Positions 22,552-34,805 of a stretch of DNA of 64,000 nucleotides are shown in pieces. Both the position numbers and the translations under genes were made by a program. This DNA is from Leptidea sinapis. Taxonomy: Eukaryota > Arthropoda > Insecta > Lepidoptera > Pieridae. Position 1 is the stretch's first letter; every line of letters starts with the position of its first letter. Under the pieces are notes generated by a model. It did no database searches. It was given only the letters and a program-made list of their open reading frames with translations, and was not told the origin of the DNA. The stretch spans positions 12,118,001-12,182,000 of the forward strand of contig NC_066281.1 in the NCBI RefSeq assembly GCF_905404315.1. The letters run 5' to 3'.

Positions 22552-23264
22552 AACTATTTTAGCAATTTAGAAAAAACTATTTAACAGCTTGGAGTCTTCA
22601 AATTTATATTTTATTTGAAATCATTCTTGCACCGGTAATGTGATATAGCTAATTATTTTGCAAATACTAGTATACGCCACATGCTGTTACGAAGGACAAA
22701 TTAACTCAATTGAGTTCACTGCATTTAAAAAACCATTCAAAATTATGTACAATAATCACGTTTGAATAATGGATGAATTAGATATGTTATCAAATAAAGT
22801 ATCTAAATATATATATATTATACACCAAACATCAAATAACAACTCTACTCTAGTAGTTTTGGAAAGGCCAATAATTGGGCAACTTAACGGAAGATTTAAG
22901 AAACAAATTAAACAAAAATGTAACGTGTATTTAAAAAATACAGGCATTTATAAACTCTTCTACAACTGCGTCATAAACTATGATAAATAAACAGATAATC
23001 TTATTTACAATTAAAGTACTCACGAAGATGAACCAGAGTGGCAGTTGGGGGCTATCGTTTCGTTCATCAGCGCGCCGGTCACGATCCCCGCTCTTGTGGG
23101 AACTATTTGATCTTATCCACACTTTAATATGATACAATTGACCGGCTAAACATTTACCTTTACTATGTGTTACGTTTGTACGAATGAAGAGTGAAGATCA
23201 TTGTGTCTGTTTGCGCTTAAGTTTGACATCCAAATCGATCTGATAGATCATCTTGTAGTTCACT
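22552..23264. other. Stretch without recognised genes
   Basis: Overlapping short open frames occur on both strands (for example 22769-22990), but none shows a known domain or splice context. No classified repeat was recognised. Confidence 0.45.
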
Positions 23265-23690
23265 AACCTGTATAAATAACACTGTACAGGTTGTTCCATA
23301 TGTTTATGTTCCTTAAGTTTGACATCAAACTTTTTGTGCCTATTTGAAGCGCCACTCGCCAACGTCCAGAGAACTAATTTTGACGGATAATACAAATGTC
23401 TACGAAGGAACGTACTCGTCCTCTGAAGTGTTTTTGCATTTTGAATTAATTTCCTTCGTTTTCCGTGTTACTTATATTCAAGAATCAAACTAACAAAGTA
23501 CACATTTTTTTTTGTAAATAGTTTCCCACCATCTATTGTATGTTTGCTGAAGATGTCATCACTAGTTTTAGTACCGCAGACTCTCGCTACATGGCCAACA
23601 GCGCCAAAAAGGCGTATATCAAACAGGCACAAAAGCACTTTGACAGCCGCCAGTCCAGTGGTATATATTAAAGAGAGGCCAGTGTGTAGT
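23265..23690 (+). repeat. Unclassified direct repeat, copy 2
   Basis: Partner of 16757-17125. It is longer in the middle because it keeps a 'ttcaagaatcaaactaacaaagtac' region (23479-23503) lacking in copy 1. Both copies end at 'cagtccagtggta'. Confidence 0.7.
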
Positions 23691-24021
23691 TTAATTAGAT
23701 GCTTGCGATATTCTAGAGCATTTTCTGCTTAATAGATACAAAGCGTCAAAAAAAACTACTATTACATAAATACTTATTGGAAGCGAGCTATATGAACTCT
23801 TCTCACTCAAGTTATTATTTATTTATTTAGAAATACCAATATTTGTTTACATTGATGCATTATGTATTACGATATTAACAAAATATATTGTAGTGAATTA
23901 ATAAACATTTACTTACCACATGCTTCAATAATTTTCACAAACTAGATATTAGTTAGTAAAAGAACCAAATATGCTTAAGAATTAATAATTAATTGTATTG
24001 TTATTAAACTTTTACAAATAT

Positions 24022-24282
24022 ACTTGGTATAAAGTTATACATTAGAATAAACCAAGAATATACGGCCGAATAAATCAATCATATAAAATAAATAAATCAT
24101 TTAAAATAAATTTGCATATTATGATTTATTTATTCGGACGTATAACGTTTCCCGCGTTTTTTTCAAGGCTGGTTCGGATTCGGAAAACTTCAGAATTATC
24201 ATTGTATTGACAAAGTTGTCAACGATATAGTCAACATTTTGCATATTCTTGGTTTATTCTCAGGTATATATTTATACCAAGT
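24022..24282 (+). mobile_element. Foldback element with nested inverted repeats
   Basis: The outer arms ACTTGGTATAAA ... (24022) and TTTATACCAAGT (24282) extend inward through 'gaataaaccaagaatat' and its mirror 'atattcttggtttattc'. An inner pair, 'gaataaatcaatcat' and 'atgatttatttattc', lies near 24068-24135. It is non-coding with no clear target duplication. Confidence 0.65.
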
Positions 24283-24408
24283 TAATTTGTGAGGTCGTTA
24301 TTATGAAAGACTAAGAAATATAATTATGCATACATTTTACTAGCAAAGTTTATAAATTATGCACCTAGTCGTGTGTACGTTATTTAAACTTTTTTAGCGT
24401 ATTCAGAC

Positions 24409-24656
24409 CAGGGGCGTGCATTGGTTTTCTACCAAGGTAGGCACTGTAGATCTAACTAGTCGAAGTTGAGCATTAGTCAAACCGTACGACATAATTTGTA
24501 TGTAATTATGTCGTAATTTGTTGTATATGCCATCTTAATAGTGCCTACTAAATGCCTAATTAGTTAGTAAATTAACTTTAACACTAGTGCTATATTTATT
24601 TAGGGTCATAAAGAGGTAGGCACTGCCTAATTGCCTATATGATATGCACGCCCCTG
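24409..24656 (+). mobile_element. hAT MITE with 8-bp target duplication
   Basis: Perfect 13-bp terminal inverted repeats, CAGGGGCGTGCAT and ATGCACGCCCCTG. They are flanked by ATTCAGAC at 24401-24408 and 24657-24664. CAGGGG ends with 8-bp duplications define a hAT MITE. The element is 248 bp and non-coding. A 3' partial copy lies at about 45320-45401. Confidence 0.9.
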
Positions 24657-24860
24657 ATTCAGACTGTGTTCAAGATACGTGTAAAATAAAACTAGCGAAT
24701 TAAAACCAATAAATTGACAGATCAGTAGAGAGAGGTATTGATTGATTGATTTTTATGTTCCGGTCTGTTGATTGAAGGGTTTGGCTAAACAACCGGAAGG
24801 AAACACGTCGCATTCATTTGTACTTGATGTAAATTATACTTTGGCATTTATGAAAATACA

Positions 24861-25135
24861 AGCAGATGCCCGCGACTTCGTCCGCGTAGATAAAGGGTTT
24901 TAAAAGGAATAAGCAAGTTTGGAATGGAAGATTAACTCATGTCCTATTCCAGTTCCGGTTACCGTAACAAACTAAACTAAACCCACTGTCGATATAGTTA
25001 TAGCTCATCAACGAGAGTTTAAGTTTTTCACGAATCTCGCGGGAATCCTTTATTTTTCCATGATAAAATGTAGCCTATGTCCTTTCCAAAGCTATATTCT
25101 ATCGCAGTACCGAATTTCATCAAAACCGGTACCTT
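24861..25135 (-). mobile_element. Helitron, reverse orientation
   Basis: Reverse complement of the Helitron 3' end ('gcccgcgacttcgtccgcgt'), followed by 'catgtcctattccagttccg' and 'taccgaatttcatcaaaacc'. The 5' end has diverged. Confidence 0.7.
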
Positions 25136-26076
25136 ATATTTTAACAAGATACTATATAATAGTACAAAAAAAGTGTGTTCGTGTAATCTTTTCGCGCGAT
25201 TGAAGTTAAACTTAATTATAATACACTTTAGGAACAATTAACAGACACATATATATACTTTTTTTTGCTTATCTAAAAGCTCGCAGACAAAATATGTTAT
25301 TTTCGTTTGCCCTTGGTTGTCCCATCTATTCTAGGACATCCAGTATATAACAAATATTCTTAAAAAGTTGGAAGACAAGAAGATTTATTTATACCATTAA
25401 ATAAAATACTTACATAAATAGAAGCCGTGTTATTAATAAATAATTGAATAAAAATAATTAAATTATTAATAACACATATCAATATAACGTTGTTATTGAA
25501 CATTAACGAATATGGTTCTATGGGCTCGGACCTTTTGCCTGTCAGATGGACAAAGGAAACTTAACGAATGTCGCAAACGTCAGACTAAGAACTTTATCAC
25601 AAAGTAGTCATAGATTAACAAATACACTTGGAGATCTTCAGAAAATATTACTGAGCAATTTGAAACAATTTTTTAAACCATTAAATTATAATTGTTAAAA
25701 ATTGTTTCAATTGACTATTTTCTGCCGGAACTACTAACCTTACGTCACGCCTGAAGAAGTTCTACTTCATATCTTATATTCTATAATAGAAAATCAATAT
25801 TTCAAAAGTATAATTTTTTAATGTATTCGTAATATTATTTGTTATAATTAGTAGAACCTTGTAGCAATTTAAAATGAAAAAGCTCTAGAACTTTTACCTC
25901 GGAAAGCTCTCACTGGAGAGCGATTAAAAAGGTTTTAATTCAAACCTATTAAACTAAAGCTGAAGTTCGAATGAGTGAAGCCCCTGCAATTCAAATTTTA
26001 TTTTGGCTTCAGATAAAGTTACCTTTAAATAATTCTAGAGCTTAAGAGATAATTATATCTCTTTAAATTGTGTGTA

Positions 26077-26866
26077 TCCCTACTAATATTATAAATGGTC
26101 AAGGAAGTTTGTTTGTTACGCTTTTACGCCGGAGTTACTGAACCGATTTTGATGGAATTTGGTACAGCGGTAGACTAGAGCTTGGGAAAGGACATAGGTT
26201 ACATTTTATCCCGGAAAAATCCATGATTCCCGCGGGATTTGTGAAAAAGTGAATTTACCGTGGATGGGCTATAACTATACCAATAATAGTGTTCAGTCAA
26301 TATAGCCATTTAACCTTTAATATTTATTTAATTTAAAAAGGCACGGTGTTCTTATTTATATCAAATTTAATATTCATACTAGGCACATAATAATTTAATC
26401 CTACCATGTTCAATGTTTAATGTGTATGCGTGCCTTTACAATGTAATGTAATGTACCTTTATATTGTGACAGTTATACTATGTCAAAACGTGTCTACTTA
26501 ATTTGTGTTTTCTCACTTGTACTTTCCGCAGCGGCATGCGGGCCGCATCTCTGATATATTAATTAAGTTAATTTTGGTATAAATCAATAAATCAGTTTTA
26601 AAACCATTCAAGTTTCATTCGAGACTTCTCACCGCGTAAGGCAGGAAAGGAGAAGGCCAAGTGGTCATTACGTCAGCGAGTAGGTTTAGTTTGCCAGCGC
26701 AATGTTCCTCGAAATAATATTCATATAATACGGGAATAATATGGGAACGGGTGCGAAAACGGGAACTGGAACTGGAATAGGACATGAGATAATCTTCAAT
26801 TCCAAACTTGCTTATTATTTTTAAAAACCATTTATTTTCGTGGAAGAAGTCGCGGGCATCAGCTAG
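26077..26866 (+). mobile_element. Helitron with complete ends, carrying internal extra DNA
   Basis: A at 26076, then TCCCTACTAATATTATAAAT at the start; it ends 'agtcgcgggcatcag' then CTAG, followed by T. The flanks are normal Helitron sequence, but about 26290-26700 has no match to the other Helitrons in the window. That segment contains an AATAAA and a GC-rich patch ('cgcagcggcatgcgggccgc'). It could be a nested insertion such as a solo LTR, but no target duplication was found. Confidence 0.7.
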
Positions 26867-27404
26867 TTAAATATAAGCTAAGAAAGGTGACGAGCTCGAA
26901 ATAGATTTCAGGATAATGTCAAGGATGTATGGAAAAGGGATCAGGTCAAGGGTTCCAAACAATAGGAAAGCATTTATGAAAGGTTTGATGGTGGTGGATG
27001 AAAAAGTCCTTCTTCTGACAGGAGGCAGAGGGCCTCCCTCTCCCTCTGTCTACTCTTCTGGAAGACAGGGGTGATTGTATGTATGAGCATTCAAAAACCT
27101 AACGTTATCGAGTCAGCGAATCACGATAGATTTTTTGTGTATAATCCATCATCATAAATCTATTTTTATCCATTGATTTTGTTCGATGAAAGAAGGTTTA
27201 ATATAATCCCATTTGTAAAATTCACTCTACAAGAAAGAGTTTGTTTTCGTTCATTGTTAAACCGCAGAAAAACTTTAGACAATTTGTGATCTTATATCTA
27301 GAGTCTAGAATTTTGTAGTAAGCTATTGGTTTATAAAGCTTTATTACACAAGCGCTTTTTCGGAAAAAGTTGTTTTGCCATATAAGTAAGTAATTTTATA
27401 AGCG

Positions 27405-27628
27405 TTATTGTGTTTCAGTCTAAAGAGCGCCGGCCGTAGCTAGTGAAATTATTGGGCAAATGAGACTTGACATCTTATGTCTCAAGGTGACGAGCGCTGT
27501 TATAGTGCCGCTCAGAATTTTGGTTTTTTCAATAATCCTGAGCGGCACTGAATTGTAATGGGCAGGCCGTATCAATTATCATCAGCTGAACGTCCAGCTC
27601 GTCTTGTCCCTTATTTTCATAAAAAAAA
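27405..27628 (+). repeat. HP repeat without head
   Basis: From the small-hairpin region to 'cgtcttgtcccttattttca' and an A-run. The large hairpin is AGTGCCGCTCAG ... CTGAGCGGCACT after allowing for a T in the loop, a perfect 11-12-bp stem. Confidence 0.85.
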
Positions 27629-27936
27629 ATAAAATTACATATTCTAAAGCGAATGTTATCTATGGTACACGACTATGTTGCAGTGCTATTATGTCAATCG
27701 CTGCTTAACCCGGGGCGACTTCGCCAGTGACATCGTTCTTGCTTTTAAAAGCCTTTTTGACGGGTCAAAGCGTTTGTGGGTTTGTTTTTGAAATCCTATA
27801 CGGCAATGAATATGAGCGGTAAATAACGGTAAGCGAACATTTACACAGCTTGTTAATATATACATATTTTTGATAAATAGAAGTTAATCTCCAATTGTGA
27901 TTTTATTTGTGTGTAAATTCCGCTAAGTTTCGGCTT

Positions 27937-28280
27937 TAATACACTTGTTATGCTTACTACGCGGTTGAGTCGAGTTAGTAAATCTTTCATTAAAGATGAT
28001 TTTATAGAAAATGTGCAAAAAACAATGTGTGTTACGAAATTTGAATTTTTTGATTGTTTGGGAAAGGTTATTATAACATAAATGATTTTCTTAATGATAC
28101 CACAGACTGAGAATAAAGCGGACACCCTCAGGCTCTTTAATTATAAATGTTTAGTGTACGATATCACATTGTAATCCATATTTTTTTTAAGAAAGCCCAA
28201 TTTATTTTAAGAGTTTTAAATGGGTGGTAGTTTTTGACTTTCAATAAGTGATTTGGAATCCTTGGTAAAAATATTTGAAT
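27937..28280 (+). mobile_element. CR1/Zenon-type LINE 3' end
   Basis: Same blocks as 3780-4125: 'aaaggttattataacataaa', 'taatgataccacagactgag', 'aggctctttaatta', and the tail 'atatttgaatttgaat'. It is followed by a 50-bp scrap of the other LINE's tail (28300-28352). Confidence 0.7.
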
Positions 28281-28369
28281 TTGAATCAATTCGACAAGTG
28301 TTGCGCCTCTTAACACCAGATGACCCATACGCTCGTTTGTCTTCCTTTTCCATATTTTTTTTAAGTCAA

Positions 28370-28455
28370 CATCTCACGAGGATTCCTCGTGTGGAGGCGA
28401 AACACGTGTCGAATTGTTTAAAGACTAAACTTAGCGGACTTCACACTCAATAAAA
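28370..28455 (+). repeat. Partial foldback MITE (cctcgtgtggaggcgaaaca core)
   Basis: Core of the 18867-19063 family with one diverged arm only. Confidence 0.55.
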
Positions 28456-29069
28456 ATTACAACATTTGGATAAACTATTGTTTTATGCCTATTTCAATAG
28501 AAGTTATTTAGTAATGTAAACGTGCATGTAACCTTTTTGGGGATGACATTCATTTAAATTTAAAATCATCAATAACTTTCATAACACGACAAGTTGAATA
28601 CTTGAATAGTACAAGATGCACACTCAAACAAACATTTACATTTTTATAACATCATGTTGAAGCACTTGGATGTCGAATAATTCAATTTATTCCTGTTTCA
28701 CAGACGACGGTACAGCGCTCGCTCATCTGTCCATGAAAAATAAATGAGTAATCTCATAGCGCTATGAATAAGTTATCACTTAGCATTCCATTAATAAATG
28801 CTGGCTTGTATAAAGTAAATGCTTTGAAATTTATACTAGATATTTTAAAATTTAAGTGTTCTAAAAGGGACCGCCATTTTCATTGCGCCAGTACACTTTG
28901 CGTCACAGAGATAGGTAATTTATATAAGAAACAAGTTGACCCGACAGACGTTGTTCTGTATATAATAAATAAAATAGTGTTTTTTTTATGAATTTGTCAA
29001 TAATATTTTATAATATTAAAAAATTTTTCGTATAATATGCTTCGTGTTGTCATAATGAAATTGTAGATG

Positions 29070-29215
29070 AAGCCACAACCTGAGAGTTGAACAAGACATA
29101 CAAGTATTATCAACGATACGTCACTCGAACGGTTGACTCAGTGGAAAGAGCGCTCGCATGGAACGCGAGAGGTCGCAGGTTCGAGTCCCGCACGTTCATA
29201 AATTTTGTTTTCAAA
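29070..29215 (+). repeat. tRNA-like module with conserved leader, copy 2
   Basis: Leader 'gaagccacaacctgagagtt' through 'caacgatacgtcactcgaac'. The tRNA-like part has 'ggttgactcagtgg' and a B box GGTTCGAGTCC, then the tail 'cataaattttg'. It is one of the two best-preserved copies. Confidence 0.7.
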
Positions 29216-29459
29216 TAAAATTATGTAAAAACTCACAAATTTATCGTTTTTTGACCTATGTAGAATGTCACTTCACCATATAAATAGTGAGAGCTCTATT
29301 TTATTGAAATGAAGTCGTCTTGAGGAGCGCTGAGCTCTACACATCGTGGTGTATTAAATGAGACTGAACTGTCACGGTGAAGTAATTGACTGTGGCAGCG
29401 CGATTAGTTTAAAAAAAATCATGTGTGCAATGCAATTCACAATTTTGGCTTCAAGATGG

Positions 29460-29850
29460 TCATTACTTGTATAATAATTTTAAGATGTGCATTATGCATG
29501 AACCTCTAAACGGCATATGAAGTCCTGGTACATGTTGCTAGGTTAACACATGATTTCAACCGCTATGAAAGACATAACTATCACCGCTACCATATTTATG
29601 TTCTTCTTGTGTCTATGTAAGTAATACGCGCATGACATCAGAATATATTAAGGTATACTCGCGTCATACATAAGACTCTCTCTTAACCTATGATCGCCTG
29701 GTACTAAAACTCTGTAAAACGCTTCCTATTTCATTCTCTTGCCGGCGGAATCCTATATACATTTAACTGTTTCTATCTCTATCGTCTCGCTTTTTCGTTT
29801 CGTCGAGTTTCAAATCACAACAATTCTAAAGAAGTTTCACTTTAAATAAA
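29460..29850 (+). repeat. Unclassified repeat, partner of 17640-17995
   Basis: Mirror copy containing 'atgcatgaacctctaaacgg', 'catatgaagtcctggtacat', 'cgcctggtactaaaactctg' and 'gtttcaaatcacaacaattc'. Confidence 0.65.
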
Positions 29851-30168
29851 ATTATTACAGTAATTTATACACGGTAAATGTTATTAATTTATGAATGAGG
29901 AACAATAAACTTACACACCGTTTTTTTAAATAGAATTATAACTCACACACTTTGCCGACAAATGTCATATTTTTGGGTGTACGCAACGATACCTAATGAT
30001 TATAAATAATAGGATATATTTGATTTTAATAGACAACAATTTTCATTTGTTTTAGGAGAATAACTGAATAAGTTATCTTACAGCTTAGATATAGGTGGTA
30101 ACGATTTCGGAGTTTTCTTAATATTTGGAGTAAACAGTTATATATGCGAGGATTTGTCACAAATTAAA

Positions 30169-30549
30169 TCCCTACTAATATTATAAATTTGAATGTAAGT
30201 TTGTCATGCATTCACGCCTAAACCACCGAACCGATGAGGGAAAAAAATGGAGGGGTTGAAATTGGGGATGACAGTTTATATGGATATTCGTCATTATCGG
30301 TGATAAAACCATAAGTCTTGTAATTAGGCACTTGATAAAAAATAATTAATAAACAATTGTTTGAGCATTTTTGAAACTTTGATGGGATAAAATAGGAAAT
30401 TAAAGTTCACAGGGGAATACTATTAAAAAGACTGTCCACAAGGTATATCCGCTGTATCATAGAAGAGCGACCAGCTAGCCAACTAAGAAATAAAAAAAGT
30501 ATACCTAAAGTAACTATTCAACGCGGACGATGTCACGTGTTAAAACTAG
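30169..30549 (+). mobile_element. Short Helitron, complete ends
   Basis: It begins TCCCTACTAATATTATAAAT after AAA. It ends at 'aacgcggacgatgtcacgtg' and 'ttaaaa' followed by CTAG and T. The interior is diverged. Confidence 0.75.
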
Positions 30550-31454
30550 TAATGTATAATGAATTCTTTATTTTGAAACTTTCAATAATAATGAAGAGAA
30601 ATACAATAAAAATTTTATTCCGTCAAAACTAAAATAACCAATAAGGGTTTACGTTCCGGCATCTAATAATGCGAGAGGCGCGCACGTGTTGCACACACAT
30701 GCGCAAGCGCCCCTGCCTCTCAAACAGTCCGCGTCCTATCTATCATTGTTCGGAACTTCACGTTCAATATAAATCGTAAATATTTGAACAATAAAGGGCG
30801 AACCAACAAAGGACCAAAAGATATCGCATTAAATGAAATCCACCGAACACAGATAACAATCTGATGTTCATTATTTTTAATCTTTAGCTCATCTCAAGAA
30901 GATTAAAACAAAAGATGCTATAGTTCCTACGGGCGTGGCCTCATATGCGGCTTTACAATATCGCGAGGCATTATAACCCGGCAAAATAAGGGAGCCATAT
31001 TTGTCGCACACACGTGCATCCGCTCGAACTTTGCAAAGTTATTTTTAAGAAAATGTATCATTTAAGAGCGACGATGTATTTTTATCGGAATCTAAAATGG
31101 GAACTTTCAGATTCTTGAACTAAATTCTATTGTTCATTACACATTTATAATGTCTCCAGCTGAACTTTACCATTACCAACTGTTACCATGACCAGCTCGT
31201 TTAAACTTTCAACCTCTACTTGGTAAATATTGTTAAACGTATGTATAACAGTCTGTGGAATTTTATGAACCTTATTTTTAACGTGACAGATATCCATTCA
31301 ACCATTCATTCATTATTTTGGATGACCACTTTCCAGTAATACAACAAACACTATTTGAGGAACGTTTTTGAAAAAAAAAACAGTTTCTGTTCCCAACTCT
31401 GTCTTAATGACTAACTTAGTAATACAATATTAAAACTCCCAGTTCCGTTACTTC
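30550..31454. other. Stretch without recognised genes
   Basis: It contains a small GC-richer patch (30665-30740) in AT-rich DNA. No conserved coding frame, tRNA or known repeat was recognised. Confidence 0.45.
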
Positions 31455-31572
31455 TAAAAGACCAGCAACGCTCCTGTGATTCCTCTGATGTTGCAAAAGG
31501 ACGTGGGCGGCGGTGATCACTTAACATCAGTTGACTTACCTTACGCTCGTTTGTCATCCTCTTCCTTTTTTT
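31455..31572 (+). mobile_element. CR1/Jockey-group LINE 3' tail
   Basis: 'gcaacgctcctgtgattcct', then 'gtgggcggcggtgatcactt', ending 'cgctcgtttgtcatcctctt'. It is 5'-truncated. Confidence 0.75.
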
Positions 31573-31894
31573 TCAAATGGAATTTCAAATCAAAATGAAT
31601 TCTGGTACCTTAGATTTCCTTTTTAATATTAATGTGTGACATTCAAAAGTGTCCGTAATGGTCTAATTGGAATAAATTTTGACTTTGTCTTAACTTTGAC
31701 TTTGTACTACCTAATAAAATCCTGTTAATTTTTTCATAATCTAAACTTGCTGACAAATCTTAATTTTGGATATATTTTCTACTTTATTATTTAAAAATAT
31801 TACAAAACAGATAGAGATTACCAAAACATTGATAAAATTAAAAAATTCAAAGTTACAATAAGTTAAGTTAACATAATACTGTATTTTACTGTAT

Positions 31895-32050
31895 AATTAG
31901 TTGTTAGTTTATTCAAATAAGACATTTATTTTCTCAAAATTGATTCTTAAAGAATTCTTTTTGATGTCAGTTCAGGCGCTCTGAGAGAGAAGAAAACACG
32001 CAAGAAATTCTCCCAGCATTCTATAAAATATACAATTATAAAAAGAGTTA
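31895..32050 (-). repeat. LINE 3'-end relic, copy 1
   Basis: It shares 'gacatttattttctcaaaat', 'gaattctttttgatgt' and a 'agaagaa...aaattct' block with 32820-32975. Both look like reversed LINE 3' UTRs. Confidence 0.5.
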
Positions 32051-32764
32051 TTGCTAATTGTATTGAACTTTGCTTTTAGACGGTTTATTCCCTTATTACC
32101 TACCTACTTATCTTGACATTGAGATAAAAAGGCCATTTCGTTTCAATCTTGACTATTGGACATTAATACCACAAATTATATCTCTTCATCTATTCAGTGA
32201 GAATAAAATGCCATAACTTCTATAAAACTTTAACGGACATTCATTAACGATACGTATTATAATCCATTTATAGCCGTAAGATAAACACTATCCCCTCGCT
32301 ATTCGGTGTTCATCTGAGCAGTTTTAATAACGATATCAAAAGCTGCTTCGTCAGACTTGCTACTCTTTGTCCCGTGCCCTGTCTCTTTCAAACACGTTGC
32401 ACTGGAATACCAACTGCATCCTTGACGTCAGCGATTAGGCACGAATGTATGCGCCGCGTCGTTTTTACCGTCTATTCAGTGCTGTCACTTTAAATGACTA
32501 CTAATTTCATATATGGCAACGAAATGGTGTGATGACATGTTAATATTTAATGTGATATTGTTAAGTCGAGTCGATTGTGTAGCAGTGGGCTTTATAATTA
32601 ATATGTCATCTATAAATCTAAACAACATACATATAAATAAAAAGAGTATTTTTCTAATACTACTATAGTAGATTTTGTTTATTTCTTTATCATAGAATTA
32701 TTATTTGTGTGAAAGTTATTAACTATTTCACACATATTTTTTTCGCATGTGGAATTCACATTAA

Positions 32765-33010
32765 AACGTTAATTTTGCAATAAGACCTCTGTAACTTAGC
32801 ATTATTATAAATGTAATAAAAGGCATTTATTTTCTCAAAATTTATTCCTTTAGAATTCTTTTTGACGTAATTTCTAACACATCCACTGCTTCGGAAACAA
32901 GTGGCGCTCTAGAAGAGAAGAAGAAACTCTTCCAGCAAGGTTTTTTTTGCGCTCTTTTTAATAAAATAAACAATATTGTAATTACCACCGGTGAATCTTA
33001 ATAAATAAAC
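32765..33010 (+). repeat. LINE 3' tail interrupted by another LINE 3' end
   Basis: The outer part matches 1690-1805: 'cattattataaatgtaata' on the left and 'taccaccggtgaatct' plus 'aataaataaa' on the right. In the 1.7-kb copy these two parts are contiguous. Here a ~155-bp block related to 31895-32050 sits between them, flanked by TGTAAT on both sides, a likely short target duplication. Confidence 0.55.
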
Positions 33011-33960
33011 AAATAAACAGGTTTGTAATAGATCCATATAACATTTTTAATTATGGACTGTAAGTACCTATACTAAAAAACTATTTTTATGGTTGCGTGT
33101 TCGAAGGGTTACCAACGGAACCCCCTTAAGTAAGACTGTCTGTCCGTCTGTCTGCATATCATTTGTATCTCATAAACCACAATAGAAAACTTCACTACTA
33201 ATTATCTGATTACTATTGTCGCTATTACAACAAATAATAAAAGTTAAAGTACAAGATGGCGGATTTCTTTACCAAAGGATTTAAAAATTTAATAGTATCA
33301 TATGTTTAAGCGAATTGAAAAGTATTTATAAGTTTACGTATGTACTTAAAAATTGTATAGTTTTCTATGTTTTTTGTCTCTGTATTTCCGCTTATGTCCA
33401 AAATAATTGCACCGATTGGATTGGCACCCAGATTTCACATGATAAATCATGTTATAAAAGTCAATATGGACTACTTTTACTATAAAAATTATTTGAGAAT
33501 TAGTAAACAGAATCCAATATAATGGTCAGATTATCACGTAAAGGAAATCCACGCGGGCATAGTCGCGGGATCGTCATTAAATATAATTGTATAGCAGCGG
33601 GCTATAGATTGATAGTCTGTAATATTTGAATATGTCGGCGGGTTATTAAGGCTCAATAACAATGTATCAATCAATGTTCGGCTCCACGTGTAGGTTATGC
33701 GTTGCGTGTAATGCTGTCGACTTGTACCGTGAGAACTTCGAATTTGATTCCGAAGAAGCGGCGGGTTCGTGCAGGAAAATGAAGTGCAATTTTACCGGAG
33801 TCTGGGATTGAAGTTAGATTCCGAAGTGATTGTGAGGAATAGTCATGATCTCATTGGATTTCTTTCCATAAGGTTCCATTAAATTATAGAATGGATGGAT
33901 TCTCAAGTTTGTATTGTTGACTATTGAATTATTATTGGTGAATATATGATAAACAGGCTA
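33011..33960. other. Stretch without recognised genes
   Basis: It holds a 'gtctgtccgtctgtctgc' simple stretch near 33128-33146 and a Helitron 3' scrap at 33545-33575 ('gcgggcatagtcgcggg'). No gene was seen. Confidence 0.45.
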
Positions 33961-33964
33961 GCGA

Positions 33965-34250
33965 ATACAAAAGCGATTCACTCGATTGTATGAATCGTGT
34001 AGTCATTGACAGATTGACTATATTGGCTATAATCTTGTAAGAAACGGAGATCCGCTACGTTATAAGCAACTGTTCGCTTTCAAACTTAGCCGGATTATAC
34101 TTCCTGGCCAATTGGGATACTGTAATTACTACTATTTCAAACTTATGTCAAATGACTGCACGTTTCATATTAAACTAAATTTCAATTTTTACTTAGGTAC
34201 TGCCTAAGTAAAAACCGCCTCTTATTACGTAGTATTTACATCCTCTTTGG
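33965..34250 (+). repeat. Dispersed repeat, partner of 13755-14035
   Basis: Mirror of 13755-14035, with 'gcgattcactcgattgtatg', 'actgttcgctttcaaactta' and 'ctcttattacgtagtattta'. An HP tail scrap follows at about 34288-34340. Confidence 0.6.
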
Positions 34251-34805
34251 TGATAAATATTAGCTTTCGATTATTCAACTGATTGTTTTTTTATGACAAT
34301 AAGGGATTGGGCGAGCAGGCAATTGAGCTGATTGTAATTGCCAGCAGCAATAGATAATTTAGTTATTTATTTATGATATTTTATTTTATGTTCACTACCA
34401 GAGATAACTTTTGTTTTGGAATGTGAATGAAGTAGAAGACGAACATGATTTCAATTTCTGCATACATCGCTTGAATTACATTGTTAATGGCCATGCAAAA
34501 TATGAATGAATGATCAAAATTACAATTAGAAAGGCTCAAATTCTTATATCGAGTTGTAATGGCCGTACGTTTCACCATAAAAAGTAAGTATCGAAATCAG
34601 CCGTAACGACCACAACGACATTTAGCTAGGCTTTCACTTTGAGAATTTAACCATTTATAGAACAGAGACGGCAATTTAGACGTCACATAACGTAATATAA
34701 CAAATTGTTTAGATTTGCAAGAGAGACATCTCAAGTCAATTTCCTGAAATGCAAATATAGGATAATATTTGAGCAGGTTATCAACTGTAAAGTAGATCCT
34801 GAAGA

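Noticed and set aside
25659..25710. 14-bp AT-rich hairpin as a microRNA or terminator
   Set aside because: The arms are simple A/T-rich sequence in AT-rich DNA with no supporting context.
26460..26640. Solo LTR inside a Helitron
   Set aside because: An AATAAA and a TG start-like position exist, but no target duplication, matching LTR or clear ends were found.
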